64,000 nt of DNA from Bacillus proteolyticus (GCF_001884065.1 NZ_MACH01000167.1:122766-186765); one strand, 5' to 3'; shown: positions 16,825 to 26,080, counted from the first letter of the stretch. Numbers and translations: made by a program. The notes: a model not told the origin generated them from the letters alone.

Positions 16825-17097
16825 CTATAACGTTTCCGAATTCATATGAATAAATATAATAATACCTGCAACCATCAGTACCATAATGCTACCTGCAAAT
16901 AGTGTAATGCCAATAAACATTAAGCTCGTACTTACATCTATCGAAATACTTTCAGTAAAAATAGAAATTACATACGTGATAAGGGCAATTCCTGCAAGAA
17001 TACTTCCTGGAACAAATCGCTTTAAGCCATTTTGTTTTAACGTCATATATGCAAAAATAGCAGTCATACAAAGCGTAATTATCCAAAGAACGATCAT
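16825..17097 (-). CDS. Three-span membrane protein (possibly YesK-like)
   Basis: A 90-residue protein with three membrane helices: IVLWIITLCMTAIFAYMTL, FVPGSILAGIALITYVISIF and LMFIGITLFAGSIMVLMVAGIIIFI. The spacing and the KRFVPGS turn recall the YesK family of Bacillus, but the resemblance is weak. GGGGGGAAAAGAG precedes the ATG. It is convergent with mscL and shares its terminator. Function unknown. Confidence 0.65.
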   Translation of the reverse strand: MIVLWIITLCMTAIFAYMTLKQNGLKRFVPGSILAGIALITYVISIFTESISIDVSTSLMFIGITLFAGSIMVLMVAGIIIFIHMNSETL

Positions 17098-17253
17098 CTC
17101 TTTTCCCCCCTCACAAGCCTTTTCTTTCTATTATACATGACATTGCCCTATAATAGGTGAATTTGCACTTATGTGACATATAACAAGGAATCACCAACAA
17201 ATATAGCGAAAGCATTACAACATGAAAATATTCTTTGTAAGGGAGTGTTCATA

Positions 17254-17490
17254 ATGATCTGGATTTCACTAATTATATTAGCCTATTTCATCATTCTCGT
17301 CCCAATACAGTACAACTACATTAAAGTACTCAAGGACAAACAAAAGAAAATGAATGTGTCACAAAATGAACTATACGACAAAATGTCTTATGAAGAATCC
17401 CAAGTACATCATCATTATCAAAGTAACGTATTTACAATACCTGCTTCGCTTGTCGCAAGTATTATTTATAAAGTGAAACATGCAGCATAA
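17254..17490 (+). CDS. Small single-span protein, DUF3949-like
   Basis: A 78-residue protein with an N-terminal membrane span (MIWISLIILAYFIILVPIQY) and a basic, His-rich soluble tail (SQVHHHYQSNVF). Its layout resembles the DUF3949 family of Bacillus; function unknown. The ATG at 17254 follows TAAGGGAGTG; the reading frame is open further upstream without a ribosome site. Its stop overlaps the start of the DUF4288 gene by 11 bp. Confidence 0.6.
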   Translation: MIWISLIILAYFIILVPIQYNYIKVLKDKQKKMNVSQNELYDKMSYEESQVHHHYQSNVFTIPASLVASIIYKVKHAA

Positions 17491-17854
17491 TATGTACGCT
17501 GTAAAATTATTGTTTGAATCTGTTCATTCTGGTGAGCCTGCTCCTACTAAAATTGATGAGTATTATGAAGAAAATCACGATACACTTTTTGAAGAAAGTA
17601 TTATCCTTGTTAAAGCAAACGACCTAGAGGAAGCTCACGAATTAGGCGAAAAAATCGCTATGCACTCTGAAGAACCGTACGATAATATGTACGGTGAACA
17701 AGTAACGTGGAAATTCCGAAAAGTGCTACATGTATTTGAATTAAATGATACTTCATTTGAAACAGGAACAGAGTTATACGCAAGATTTTTACATGTTAAG
17801 AAAAATGAAACTGTAGATACAGTAGTAAAAAAATACTACCCTGAATATGAATAA
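17480..17854 (+). CDS. DUF4288 domain protein
   Basis: A 124-residue soluble acidic protein. The core YAVKLLFES, SIILVKANDLEEAHELGEKIA and VTWKFRKVLHVFELND matches DUF4288, a family of unknown function found in Firmicutes. The start ATG lies within the end of the previous gene, implying coupled translation; an in-frame ATG four codons later (17492) is an alternative, and neither has a strong ribosome site. A terminator follows the stop. Confidence 0.8.
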   Translation: MQHNMYAVKLLFESVHSGEPAPTKIDEYYEENHDTLFEESIILVKANDLEEAHELGEKIAMHSEEPYDNMYGEQVTWKFRKVLHVFELNDTSFETGTELYARFLHVKKNETVDTVVKKYYPEYE

Positions 17855-17884
17855 AAGCTCACAGCAATCGCTGTGAGCTTTTTT
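17853..17884. terminator. Bidirectional terminator between DUF4288 gene and ccpA
   Basis: AAAAGCTCACAGC, loop AATC, GCTGTGAGCTTTTTT between convergent genes. Confidence 0.92.
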
Positions 17885-17888
17885 ATTC

Positions 17889-18887
17889 TTACTTCGTTGA
17901 ATCTCTAAATTGGATACGGTGAGGTAAAATAACAGTGTGATCTTCCACTTTTTCTTTGTTCATATACTTTGTTAATAGACGCATTGCTACTGCACCGATA
18001 TCATACATTGGTTGTACAACTGTTGAAAGCTGCGGGCGTACCATTAATGCAAGGCGTGTGTTATCAAAGCCAAGCACTTCTATATCAGTTGGTACGTTTA
18101 ATCCAGCGTCTTGTGCTGCGTGGATTACACCTAGTGCCATTTCATCAGAAGATACGAAGATTGCTGTTGGCTTCTCATCCATGCTCCAAAGTTTTTCGAA
18201 TGCTTCGATACCTGAATCATACGTGTAATCTCCATCGATTACGAGATTTTCATCATATGAAATACCAGCTTCTTCTAAAGCCTTTTTATAACCTTGTAAC
18301 TTCTTAGCGCTTCCCGCTTTATCAATGAAAGGACCAGAGACGAAACCGATACGTTTATGTCCTTGCTCAATAAAATGCTTCATTGCATCGTAAGCTGCTT
18401 GTGTATAATCAATATTTACTGATGGCGTTTCATTTTGCTCATCAAATGATGCTGCTAATACAATCGGTACTGGAGATTTTTTGAATTCTTCAATGTGAAC
18501 ATCTGTAATATCTTCACCCATGAAAACAATCCCGTCCACTTGTTTCCCAAGCATCGTATTTAATAAGTGGAACTCTTTCTCTTTGTTTTGATCAGAGTTA
18601 CTTAAAATGATGTTATATTTGTACATTGTTGCGATATCTTCAATTCCACGAGCAAGTTCTGCATAAAACGTATTTGAGATATCAGGAATAATAACACCCA
18701 CTGTAGTTGTTTTCTTACTTGCTAGTCCACGTGCTACCGCATTTGGGCGGTATCCTAAACGATCAATTGCTTCTAATACTTTCTTTCTTGTTGTAGGCTT
18801 TACATTTGGGTTACCGTTCACAACACGTGATACGGTAGCCATTGAAACGTTCGCTTCACGAGCTACATCATAGATTGTTACGTTCAT
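17889..18887 (-). CDS. ccpA: Catabolite control protein A
   Basis: A 332-residue LacI/GalR regulator, the master of carbon catabolite control in Firmicutes; with HPr-Ser46-P it binds cre sites. The LacI helix-turn-helix and hinge helix are intact ([40 protein letters not shown]). The periplasmic-binding-protein core follows, with the corepressor face region ([40 protein letters not shown]) nearly identical to B. subtilis CcpA. I start at the ATG at 18887. Candidate targets in this window are acsA, mgl and pulA. It lies downstream of aroA in the same direction, as in B. subtilis. Confidence 0.99.
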   Translation of the reverse strand: MNVTIYDVAREANVSMATVSRVVNGNPNVKPTTRKKVLEAIDRLGYRPNAVARGLASKKTTTVGVIIPDISNTFYAELARGIEDIATMYKYNIILSNSDQNKEKEFHLLNTMLGKQVDGIVFMGEDITDVHIEEFKKSPVPIVLAASFDEQNETPSVNIDYTQAAYDAMKHFIEQGHKRIGFVSGPFIDKAGSAKKLQGYKKALEEAGISYDENLVIDGDYTYDSGIEAFEKLWSMDEKPTAIFVSSDEMALGVIHAAQDAGLNVPTDIEVLGFDNTRLALMVRPQLSTVVQPMYDIGAVAMRLLTKYMNKEKVEDHTVILPHRIQFRDSTK

Positions 18888-19119
18888 CTCTTCGCACACT
18901 CCTTCTATTTATGTTATCTATTTTTATGTATCGGTTCACTTGAATGAAAAAAAGACATCAACTCTATTTGCAGATGCCAACAATCGTCCCGAGTTCTTCC
19001 TTTTACTAATGATACGATAAAAACGCAGGCTCATACAATATTTTCCCGCAAAAGTTTCGAAAAAATTCGCTTCTTTTCTCGTATTTTCGTATTTTTTATG
19101 CAAAAAAGGGCAATTTTTG

Positions 19120-19152
19120 TAAAAATTCTATGTAACAAAGGCTACATAGACT
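19120..19152 (-). terminator. Terminator of aroA
   Basis: Leftward CTATGTAGCCTTTGTTACATAG followed by AATTTTT, beginning 12 bp after the aroA stop codon. Confidence 0.7.
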
Positions 19153-19163
19153 AAAAAATCTTT

Positions 19164-20237
19164 TTATAATTTACTTCCGAATGCTTTTAATTCTTTCATA
19201 AACTCATTGAATTCTGGAATGTCCATTTGTTGTGATGCATCTGATAATGCAACTGCTGGGTCCGGATGTACTTCAGCCATAATAGCATCAGCACCAATTG
19301 CCATAGCCGCTTTTGCAGCTGGTAATAGAAGGTCACGTCGCCCTGTAGAATGCGTTACATCGACAACGACAGGTAAATGTGTTTCTTTCTTTAAAATTGG
19401 CACAGCGGAAATATCAAGCGTATTACGCGTTGCTGTTTCATATGTGCGAATACCTCGTTCGCATAAAATGATATTACCGTTCCCCTCTGCCATAATATAT
19501 TCTGCCGCATTAATAAATTCTTCAATTGTTGCGGATAAACCACGCTTTAATAATATCGGCTTATTTACAGCACCAGCTGCTTTTAATAACTCGAAGTTTT
19601 GCATGTTGCGAGCGCCAATTTGAATAACATCAACATAATCTAATGCCATTTCAATATCATTCGGATTTAAAATCTCACTAATAACAGCTAAATTATATTC
19701 ATCTGCAACTTGGCGTAAAATTTGCAATCCTTCTAATCCAAGACCTTGAAAATCATATGGAGATGTACGAGGCTTGAAAGCACCACCACGCATTAGTTTC
19801 AGACCTTGCTCTTTCATTGCTTCTGCAACTTGGCGTACTTGTTCATAACTTTCTACAGCACATGGTCCCATAATAAAATGTTGGTTTCCATCGCCAATTT
19901 TCTCTCCATTAATCTCCACAATCGTATCTTCTGCTTTTTTCTTACGAGAAACAAGTAGCGCTTTGCGATGATCGTCTTCTTGTAGTTCTAAACCAGCTTG
20001 AAAAATTTGTTTAAAAATATGTTGTAAGGTCGATGTTTCAAATGGACCATTATTATTCTCCGCAAGTAAATTCAACATTTCTCTTTCACGTACAGGGTCA
20101 AAACGTTTCACACCTTGTACTTCTTTTAAGTTTCCAACCTCTTGCATGAGACGGCCTCTTTCATTCAATAACTCTAATAATTGTAGGTTGATTTGATCGA
20201 TGCTAGAACGTAATCGATCTAACTCTTGTGATGCCAT
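19164..20237 (-). CDS. aroA: Bifunctional chorismate mutase / DAHP synthase
   Basis: A 357-residue fusion that makes 3-deoxy-arabino-heptulosonate 7-phosphate, the first step of the shikimate pathway. Residues 1-90 are an AroQ chorismate mutase ([39 protein letters not shown]-type segment) acting as the feedback sensor. Residues 95-357 are the type I-beta DAHP synthase, with [50 protein letters not shown] and [13 protein letters not shown]. In Bacillus this gene is called aroA (also aroG). The ATG at 20237 has AGAGGTGG upstream. Confidence 0.98.
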   Translation of the reverse strand: MASQELDRLRSSIDQINLQLLELLNERGRLMQEVGNLKEVQGVKRFDPVREREMLNLLAENNNGPFETSTLQHIFKQIFQAGLELQEDDHRKALLVSRKKKAEDTIVEINGEKIGDGNQHFIMGPCAVESYEQVRQVAEAMKEQGLKLMRGGAFKPRTSPYDFQGLGLEGLQILRQVADEYNLAVISEILNPNDIEMALDYVDVIQIGARNMQNFELLKAAGAVNKPILLKRGLSATIEEFINAAEYIMAEGNGNIILCERGIRTYETATRNTLDISAVPILKKETHLPVVVDVTHSTGRRDLLLPAAKAAMAIGADAIMAEVHPDPAVALSDASQQMDIPEFNEFMKELKAFGSKL

Positions 20238-20436
20238 AAGAAAGCCACCTCTTTTAAATTTCTTCATTAACTTTTTTAAGATAACTTATTATAGCTGATA
20301 CATACGAGGTTGTCACACGATATACAACATAGAATACTGTATGAAACAGATAGAAAAAAGACGTGGAAATAGCATAATAAGAAAGCAGAAAATCCGTAGT
20401 ATAAATTTAAATTACCGTATTCCGGAAAATTTATAA

Positions 20437-20472
20437 AATAAAAAAGACAGCTTAAAAACTGTCTTTTTTATT
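20437..20472 (-). terminator. Terminator of the CamS-family gene
   Basis: AAAAAAGACAG / CTGTCTTTTTT hairpin immediately left of the leftward stop codon. Confidence 0.85.
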
Positions 20473-21489
20473 TTATAGGAAAGAAACGAACGGTTTATCG
20501 CTGTTCTTCTCTTTTATAATAACAGCCTCGATTTTACTCTCAGACTTTATCTGTAATTGAACTTTAGCATCTTTAGGGAATTTTTCTACCATACTTTGAG
20601 CAGCCATTTGAGAAAGCGCCATTAATTCTGACTTACCATTATATTTAACGACAATATCCATCTTTAATTTATCCATCTTATTTTGCTTATAAGAAATCTT
20701 AGCATTAACAGGGATATAATCTCCTGGAGAGAATTTCTTTATTGCTTCTGAAAAATCATCTAACTTTTTATTGTCTTCTCCTTGTGCTCCCGCAAATTCT
20801 TGAGAAGGATACGAATACGATTTTTCATCAATAGTATCCCAATTTCCAAGGTTAGTCTCATTCTTTTGAACCGTAGCGCTTGAAATATAAGTACCATTCT
20901 TTAAAGAGCTTGTGCTTTCTTGCTTAAATATAGCAAACGTAATCGGAGATTTGTTATATTTATCATTTTTATTAATTGCTTCTATAAGTTGCTTGGCAAC
21001 TTCAGTCCCTTTAGAAATAGCTTCCTCATTAGATACACTTGAAGACATAGATAAACCAATAACTACACCAGATAAGCTTAGTTCATTTGAATTCTGTTTG
21101 CCGAAGTAGTCCTGTTCTATAATATTAGTCAAAACTGGTACTCCTTGTTTCGTAACTAATTCATCAATTGTTTTCTCTGGAATATATTGATTTAATTGTA
21201 ATACGTAATTTTCTGTATCGAATTGTTTTGAAGCAATATTCATTAAACCATTTTCATATTCTGCTAAATCTAGTTTAGAATTAGTTTTAACATTAACTGT
21301 ATTAATTACCTTTTGTTCTTTTAAAGGAATAACAGTTCTATAGTAATCCTTAGAAACAGCAGTTCTTGGGATCATACTTTTTTCTTTCGTATCTTTCTGT
21401 ACAACTTCATCTTTCTTCTCAATAGTATTATTACTGCAAGCCCCCAGTAATAAACTTAAGCTTGCGATGAATAACGCCATTTTCTTCAT
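20473..21489 (-). CDS. CamS-family lipoprotein
   Basis: A 338-residue lipoprotein (signal MKKMALFIASLSLLLGAC, lipobox LGAC). The mature part matches the CamS / sex-pheromone-precursor family: LDLAEYENGLMNIASKQFDTENYVLQLNQYIPEKTIDELV, VVIGLSMSSS and EFAGAQGEDNKKLDDF. In staphylococci and enterococci the cleaved signal peptide can act as a pheromone; in Bacillus the role is unknown. It is inserted between ytxJ and aroA relative to B. subtilis order, and a likely separate transcript. Confidence 0.85.
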   Translation of the reverse strand: MKKMALFIASLSLLLGACSNNTIEKKDEVVQKDTKEKSMIPRTAVSKDYYRTVIPLKEQKVINTVNVKTNSKLDLAEYENGLMNIASKQFDTENYVLQLNQYIPEKTIDELVTKQGVPVLTNIIEQDYFGKQNSNELSLSGVVIGLSMSSSVSNEEAISKGTEVAKQLIEAINKNDKYNKSPITFAIFKQESTSSLKNGTYISSATVQKNETNLGNWDTIDEKSYSYPSQEFAGAQGEDNKKLDDFSEAIKKFSPGDYIPVNAKISYKQNKMDKLKMDIVVKYNGKSELMALSQMAAQSMVEKFPKDAKVQLQIKSESKIEAVIIKEKNSDKPFVSFL

Positions 21490-21601
21490 TGCTTAAAACC
21501 CACTTTCAAAAGTCAATTTACTTAGTTTTAAAGTATCTATAGTGTACCATAAATATATTGCAACAAAATAAAAAAGAAGCAAGCCCTTCGCTTGCCTCTC
21601 T

Positions 21602-21928
21602 CTATTTTACATTCTCTTCTAAAGCTTCTTTTTTAATATTCCAATGCGATGTATGCCATACTACCATTCCATCTTTTATGTATAGCACTTGCGGAGATTC
21701 ATGTTTAATGCTGTACTGCTCTGCAACATGGTTCGAAACATCTCTCGCCTCTTGTACGTATAAATAATATGCTGGCACTTCTCTTTCTTCACGGCAATAC
21801 GCTTGAAACTCAGTATATGCACCGTGACTAATTGGGCATGTCGTACTATGCTTAAAAAGAACGTAAGGCTCGTTCTTTTCTACTAACGCTTCAAGTTCTT
21901 CAATCGTTTCAATCTTCATCATACTCAT
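21602..21928 (-). CDS. ytxJ: Bacillithiol-system redox protein YtxJ
   Basis: A 108-residue thioredoxin-fold protein, a monothiol bacilliredoxin-like factor proposed to act on bacillithiolated proteins. The active-site Cys lies in YVLFKHSTTCPISHGAYTEF near residue 31, and the cis-Pro segment is IKHESPQVLYI. GAGAGGTGAG precedes the ATG. It follows ytxG with only 2 bp between them, forming an operon; the B. subtilis ytxH gene that lies between them is missing here. Confidence 0.93.
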   Translation of the reverse strand: MSMMKIETIEELEALVEKNEPYVLFKHSTTCPISHGAYTEFQAYCREEREVPAYYLYVQEARDVSNHVAEQYSIKHESPQVLYIKDGMVVWHTSHWNIKKEALEENVK

Positions 21929-21930
21929 CG

Positions 21931-22440
21931 TTACTCACCTCTCATGCGAAGTCTAGAGCGTTTTTCTCTCTTTTCAGCCTTCTGCTCAGCTCTCTCAAGT
22001 TTACGCTCTTCTTTTTCAACCTTTTTCTCTTGTCTCGTAGCACGGTAATGGTTGTATACTTCAATTGCTGCACTGCTCCATTGCACAACTTGTGCTACTT
22101 TATCTGCATTATTTTCAATTTCGTCCGTAACAGACTCTGATACATTGCGAAGCTTCGTATTTAAAGAGTGAATCGTCGTTCCGATTCCATCCACACCTTC
22201 TACTACTTTATTTAGCGACTGTGACTTCTGTTGAATATCATCAGCTAACGCATTTGTCTTATGTAATAATTGCTCCGTCTCTACACTTATTCCTTGCATT
22301 TGCTTTTCTAAACCCTCTAACGTGCTCGCAACATTTTCTAACGTTTTCTGAACCGATAACAACGTTCTGCATACATACACTACTAATACAGCGAAAGCAA
22401 CCGCAATAATAGCCGCACTTACATATAAAAGAACTTGCAT
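21931..22440 (-). CDS. ytxG: YtxG, DUF948 membrane protein
   Basis: A 169-residue protein with one N-terminal span (VLLYVSAAIIAVAFAVLVVYVC), a long coiled-coil (TLENVASTLEGLEKQMQGISVETEQLLHKTNALADDI) typical of DUF948, and a strongly charged Lys/Glu C-terminus (QEKKVEKEERKLERAEQKAEKREKRSR). It belongs to the general-stress ytxGHJ group of B. subtilis; molecular role unknown. The ATG at 22440 has AAAGGAAGTGATG upstream. Confidence 0.88.
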   Translation of the reverse strand: MQVLLYVSAAIIAVAFAVLVVYVCRTLLSVQKTLENVASTLEGLEKQMQGISVETEQLLHKTNALADDIQQKSQSLNKVVEGVDGIGTTIHSLNTKLRNVSESVTDEIENNADKVAQVVQWSSAAIEVYNHYRATRQEKKVEKEERKLERAEQKAEKREKRSRLRMRGE

Positions 22441-22627
22441 TTCATCACTTCCTTTATCTTTTTCATACTTTCTCCCATTATACAATCATTTTCCGTTTCG
22501 TTCTAATCCCTATCTTTTCATTAGAATTTTCATACTTATTCGTTAACTTTAACATAAATGATTCAACAAATTCCACTAAGTAGGTTACAATAGGAGAGGA
22601 TACATAATTAGTAGGGAGGCTTTACAT

Positions 22628-23743
22628 ATGAAAGATCCACGCATTGAAAAGTTAGCATACAATTTAATTAACTACTCTATCCGCTTACAAAAAGGCGAAA
22701 AAGTATTAATTGAAAACTTTGGCTTACAAAAAGAACTTGTAACTGCACTTGTAAAAGAAGCATATGCAGCTGGTGGTTTCCCATTCGTTTCTTTAAAAGA
22801 TCATCAAGTAGATCGCTCTTTATTAATGGGGGCTACTGAAGAACATTTCGAACAAATCGCTGCATATGAAGCAAGCGTAATGAAAGATATGGACGCTTAT
22901 ATCGGTCTTCGCTCTGGCGATAACATTAACGAACAAGCTGACGTGCCAAGTGAGCGCATGAAAGTTCACGGTCAAACAGTTGGTAAGAAAGTTCATAGAG
23001 ACATCCGTGTTCCGAAAACACGATGGGTTGTTCTTCGCTACCCAAATGCTTCTATGGCGCAGCTTGCTAAAATGAGCACAGAAGCTTTCGAAGACTTCTA
23101 CTTCGAAGTATGTAACTTAGACTACGGTAAAATGGATAAGGCGATGGATAGCCTTGTTACATTAATGAATAAAACAGATAAAGTTCGCCTAACTGGTCCT
23201 GGAACTGACTTAACATTCTCTATTAAAGACATTCCAGCTATTAAATGCTCAGGTCATTTAAACATTCCAGACGGTGAAGTATACTCTGCACCAGTTCGTG
23301 ATTCTGTTAACGGTACAGTTTCTTACAATACACCATCTCCTTACAACGGTTATACATTTGAAAATGTACAACTTAAATTCGAGAATGGCCAGATCGTTGA
23401 AGCAACTGCAAACGATACAGAGCGCATTAACAAAATCTTCGATACAGACGAAGGCGCACGCTACGTTGGTGAGTTCGCAATCGGCGTAAATCCATACATC
23501 TTACATCCAATGGGAGACATTCTATTCGATGAAAAAATTGATGGCAGCTTCCACTTCACTCCTGGACAAGCTTACGACGATGCATGGAACGGTAACAACT
23601 CTAACATCCATTGGGATTTAGTATGCATCCAACGCCCTGAATACGGCGGCGGCGAAATTTACTTCGACGACGTACTAATCCGTAAAGACGGACGCTTCGT
23701 TGTACCTGAATTAGAAGCTTTAAACCCAGAGAACTTAAAATAA
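22628..23743 (+). CDS. ampS: Aminopeptidase AmpS (M29 family)
   Basis: A 371-residue metallo-aminopeptidase of the thermophilic M29 clan that removes N-terminal residues from peptides. It begins NLINYSIRLQKGEKVLIE. Candidate metal ligands are in IPDGEVYSAPVRDSVNGTV (Glu), VGEFAIGVNP (Glu), HPMGDILFDEKIDGSFHF (Glu, His) and HWDLVCIQRPEYGGGEIYFD (His, Asp), all characteristic of the family. GTAGGGAGGC precedes the ATG. Monocistronic with a strong terminator. Confidence 0.95.
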   Translation: MKDPRIEKLAYNLINYSIRLQKGEKVLIENFGLQKELVTALVKEAYAAGGFPFVSLKDHQVDRSLLMGATEEHFEQIAAYEASVMKDMDAYIGLRSGDNINEQADVPSERMKVHGQTVGKKVHRDIRVPKTRWVVLRYPNASMAQLAKMSTEAFEDFYFEVCNLDYGKMDKAMDSLVTLMNKTDKVRLTGPGTDLTFSIKDIPAIKCSGHLNIPDGEVYSAPVRDSVNGTVSYNTPSPYNGYTFENVQLKFENGQIVEATANDTERINKIFDTDEGARYVGEFAIGVNPYILHPMGDILFDEKIDGSFHFTPGQAYDDAWNGNNSNIHWDLVCIQRPEYGGGEIYFDDVLIRKDGRFVVPELEALNPENLK

Positions 23744-23746
23744 TAT

Positions 23747-23780
23747 GAAAAGCGCTCGGAATTCTATCCGAGCGCTTTTT
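23747..23780. terminator. ampS terminator, shared with the convergent lipoprotein gene
   Basis: AAAAGCGCTCGGA, loop ATTCTA, TCCGAGCGCTTTTT between convergent stop codons. Confidence 0.93.
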
Positions 23781-23782
23781 CA

Positions 23783-24229
23783 TTAATACTCTAATAATTT
23801 TTTAGCCACATCTTCTGGTACTTTAAAACTATTTTTATTTTTTAGCTTATTAATTTTCAATTCAACCTCAACATAAGGAACATCTTTATATACTGTCATA
23901 GTACCAATTTCATGTAACTCTTTTTTACCTTTACTCGAATCCAATAATTTTGGTGTATCCTCTTGATACATTTTAAACGTTTTCCCTTGCGGAGTATCCA
24001 TAGGAGCCGATTCCATTTCCCACTCATCCATTTTGATTGATTCAAACAACTTTTTGATTTCTTTCTTATCGGTAATTGTTTTTTTATCACTCGAATCAAT
24101 AAGGGATTCAACTTCAATTTTTTGTGCCTTTTCTAAGCTAACGTCAGACTTCTCTTTCTTCGCACTACATCCTATGAAAAGAACGGATGCCGTTAATAGA
24201 AGCAAAAATAACATACAGATTTTTTTCAT
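23783..24229 (-). CDS. Lipoprotein of unknown function
   Basis: A 148-residue protein with a lipoprotein signal peptide (MKKICMLFLLLLTASVLFIGC). The mature protein is Lys/Glu-rich with a repeated DSSKGKKE / DSSDKKTITDKKEIKKL pattern and MDTPQGKTFKMYQED. No family is recognised. AGGGGGATT precedes the ATG at 24229; the longer frame upstream has no ribosome site. It is last of a leftward group with two small membrane genes. Confidence 0.75.
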   Translation of the reverse strand: MKKICMLFLLLLTASVLFIGCSAKKEKSDVSLEKAQKIEVESLIDSSDKKTITDKKEIKKLFESIKMDEWEMESAPMDTPQGKTFKMYQEDTPKLLDSSKGKKELHEIGTMTVYKDVPYVEVELKINKLKNKNSFKVPEDVAKKLLEY

Positions 24230-24245
24230 TTCTAATCCCCCTGCA

Positions 24246-24428
24246 CTATAAAGAGCTATGTTTCTCATTCTTCATTTGCTGCGAATGGAAATAAAATAAA
24301 AGTGTCACTGCAATAATCCCTATTAATATTGGGACATATAAAGGCAAGTCCCATTTAATATATACTCTAGTGCAAATAGCAAGCACCAGCAAAATTTCCA
24401 AACAAAATAAAGATTTTACATATTTCAT
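24246..24428 (-). CDS. Small two-span membrane protein
   Basis: A 60-residue protein with two helices (SLFCLEILLVLAICTRVYI and LYVPILIGIIAVTLLFYF) and a basic tail. Its start overlaps the stop of the PH-domain-like gene by 4 bp, so it is probably translated from the same mRNA. No family recognised. Confidence 0.65.
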   Translation of the reverse strand: MKYVKSLFCLEILLVLAICTRVYIKWDLPLYVPILIGIIAVTLLFYFHSQQMKNEKHSSL

Positions 24429-24829
24429 TTCTTACCTACCATTTCTATTTTCACATATGGATTTTCTTTCTCAATAAGCGCCAAGAATTCATTCATATCT
24501 TGCGGCATCCCAATCATATGTACCTTATATGCATTCGTCGTAATTTCAAGAGACTTCCCAACTTGGCGAATAATTATAATATCTTTCAATATAACATCTT
24601 CATTTAAAACGCCGTATTTTAGCACACCATTTTCTACTTTATGTTTTTTAATAAATATTTCCCAAACGAGAGGGCCATTTACAATGAAGCATAACCCCAT
24701 CCCAATTAGAGCTGAAACCCAATCCCCTTTTCTTGTAAAGAACATTACAATCGGATATACCACCATAAAAGCTAACGTTAGACTAACGAGAATTATCGCA
24801 GACTTACTTCTTTGAATCGGAAAGTTCAT
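24425..24829 (-). CDS. Membrane protein with bacterial PH-like domain
   Basis: A 134-residue protein. Two N-terminal spans (AIILVSLTLAFMVVYPIVMFF and VSALIGMGLCFIVNGPLVWEIFI) precede a soluble C-terminal beta-rich domain (KVENGVLKYGVLNEDVILKDIIIIRQVGKSLEITTNAYKVHMIG), which looks like a bacterial PH (bPH) domain of the DUF1200 type. Function unknown. I use the ATG at 24829 with AGGGGGTG upstream; a GTG two codons earlier is also possible. Confidence 0.7.
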   Translation of the reverse strand: MNFPIQRSKSAIILVSLTLAFMVVYPIVMFFTRKGDWVSALIGMGLCFIVNGPLVWEIFIKKHKVENGVLKYGVLNEDVILKDIIIIRQVGKSLEITTNAYKVHMIGMPQDMNEFLALIEKENPYVKIEMVGKK

Positions 24830-24904
24830 ACCCACACCCCCTATCCAAATTATACCATCGTTTCCATTTTAGTTCATAAAAAAGATCATTTATGAATGAC
24901 CTTT

Positions 24905-25396
24905 TTAAATAGTATACCTATAAAATTTCTTATCTACCTCTAACACTGGAAAACTTTTTGGTAACTCTTCTACATTCACATTTTGGAAACCATTCTTTTC
25001 ATAAAAACGATGCGCCGCTAAAAATTTCACTGTTGTTCCCAAATAAATATCTTTCAGCTTTTTATTCTCAGCCCACGAAATCGCTTTTTGAAGTAGCATA
25101 TGTGATGCGCCCCATTCTTTTCCGCGAAACTCTTTTTTTACGAACATTTTTCTTAGCGCTACTTGCTGACCCCCAATATCTAATAAAGCTACTGTTCCAA
25201 CTACTTTTCCACCGTACGTTGCTACCCAAAAGCTTCCGTGATTCCTTTGATAGAACGTTTCTATTTCAAGTAAGTCAGGTTGCTCTTCTTTCGTAATTGG
25301 GACATTGTACTCTTTTTGCTGAATATGAACGATAAGATTTACTACTTCCTCTTGAAATTTACTTTCATACGGAACAATATGAATCTTCTCGTTCAT
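24905..25396 (-). CDS. GNAT-family N-acetyltransferase
   Basis: A 163-residue GNAT enzyme. The acetyl-CoA-binding region is VGTVALLDIGGQQVALRKMFVKKEFRGKEWGASHMLLQKAI with the loop RGKEWGA, and the C-terminal ENKKLKDIYLGTTVKFLAAHRFYEKNGFQ is typical. The substrate is unknown. The ATG at 25396 follows AAGGAGATTC and overlaps the end of the upstream acetyltransferase gene by 4 bp, so the two are co-translated. Confidence 0.9.
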   Translation of the reverse strand: MNEKIHIVPYESKFQEEVVNLIVHIQQKEYNVPITKEEQPDLLEIETFYQRNHGSFWVATYGGKVVGTVALLDIGGQQVALRKMFVKKEFRGKEWGASHMLLQKAISWAENKKLKDIYLGTTVKFLAAHRFYEKNGFQNVNVEELPKSFPVLEVDKKFYRYTI

Positions 25397-25941
25397 CGAA
25401 TCTCCTTCCATTCTGAAGCTAGTAAACTGTATACAGCAATATCGTGGAAGTGATCGTATAGCCATTCTTCATCTCTTAAAATACCATCTAACTTAAACTC
25501 TAAACGCTCTGGAATAGCGCGGCTTTTTGCATTTTCAACACCGCATCTGATTTCAATTTTATTCAGCTTTAGATTTTCAAATGCATAGTGAAGTACAGCC
25601 TTCACGCTACGCGTCATAATACCTTTCCCGCCAGCATCTTCTGCAAGATAATATCCGAGACTCGCTGCTTTCTTCCCCCAACTCACTGGATGAATACCTA
25701 CCATACCAACAAGCTTTCCTTTATAACGTATGCCACTTTCAAAACCGTCTCCCTCTGCAAATTTCTTTAACCACATCGGAAAAATCTCATTATACGCATC
25801 AGCAGATTTCGTCCCATCTACCCATGGAAGCCATCTTCTTAAATAGGTACGATTCTGATCTATTAATTCATATAGTTCCTCTTTATGATGTTTTTCTAAT
25901 AGTTGTAGTTCAATTTCATCATCTACTCGAAGTGTGAACAT
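25393..25941 (-). CDS. RimJ/RimL-type N-acetyltransferase
   Basis: A 182-residue GNAT protein of the ribosomal-protein-serine acetyltransferase class (YdaF/RimL-like): IELQLLEKHHKEELYELIDQNRTYLRRWLPWVD at the start, the acetyl-CoA loop LAEDAGGKGIMTRSVKAVLHYAF, and IEIRCGVENAKSRAIPERLEFKLDGILR. Members modify N-termini of ribosomal proteins or small molecules. AAGGGGCT precedes the ATG. It is the first gene of a two-gene acetyltransferase operon. Confidence 0.9.
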   Translation of the reverse strand: MFTLRVDDEIELQLLEKHHKEELYELIDQNRTYLRRWLPWVDGTKSADAYNEIFPMWLKKFAEGDGFESGIRYKGKLVGMVGIHPVSWGKKAASLGYYLAEDAGGKGIMTRSVKAVLHYAFENLKLNKIEIRCGVENAKSRAIPERLEFKLDGILRDEEWLYDHFHDIAVYSLLASEWKEIR

Positions 25942-26004
25942 GTTTTTTAGCCCCTTTTAGTTTTCTTATTATTCTAACATTTTAATTTGAAGGAATGCAC
26001 CATA

Positions 26005-26080
26005 ATATATCAACAATTTTTAAAATATATCGAACACAAAGGCAGTTACATCGGCTTACCGACTAGATTCGACAACGCTG
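26005..26080 (+). repeat. Dispersed repeat, copy D (degenerate)
   Basis: Two ATATATC units 20 bp apart (26005, 26025), about 18 bp of divergent sequence, then ATCGGCTTACCGACTAGATTCGACAA, which corresponds to the ATCGACTTACCGACA...CGACAA end of copies A-C. No attached GGAGGCTG hairpin. It looks like a decayed member. Confidence 0.55.
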
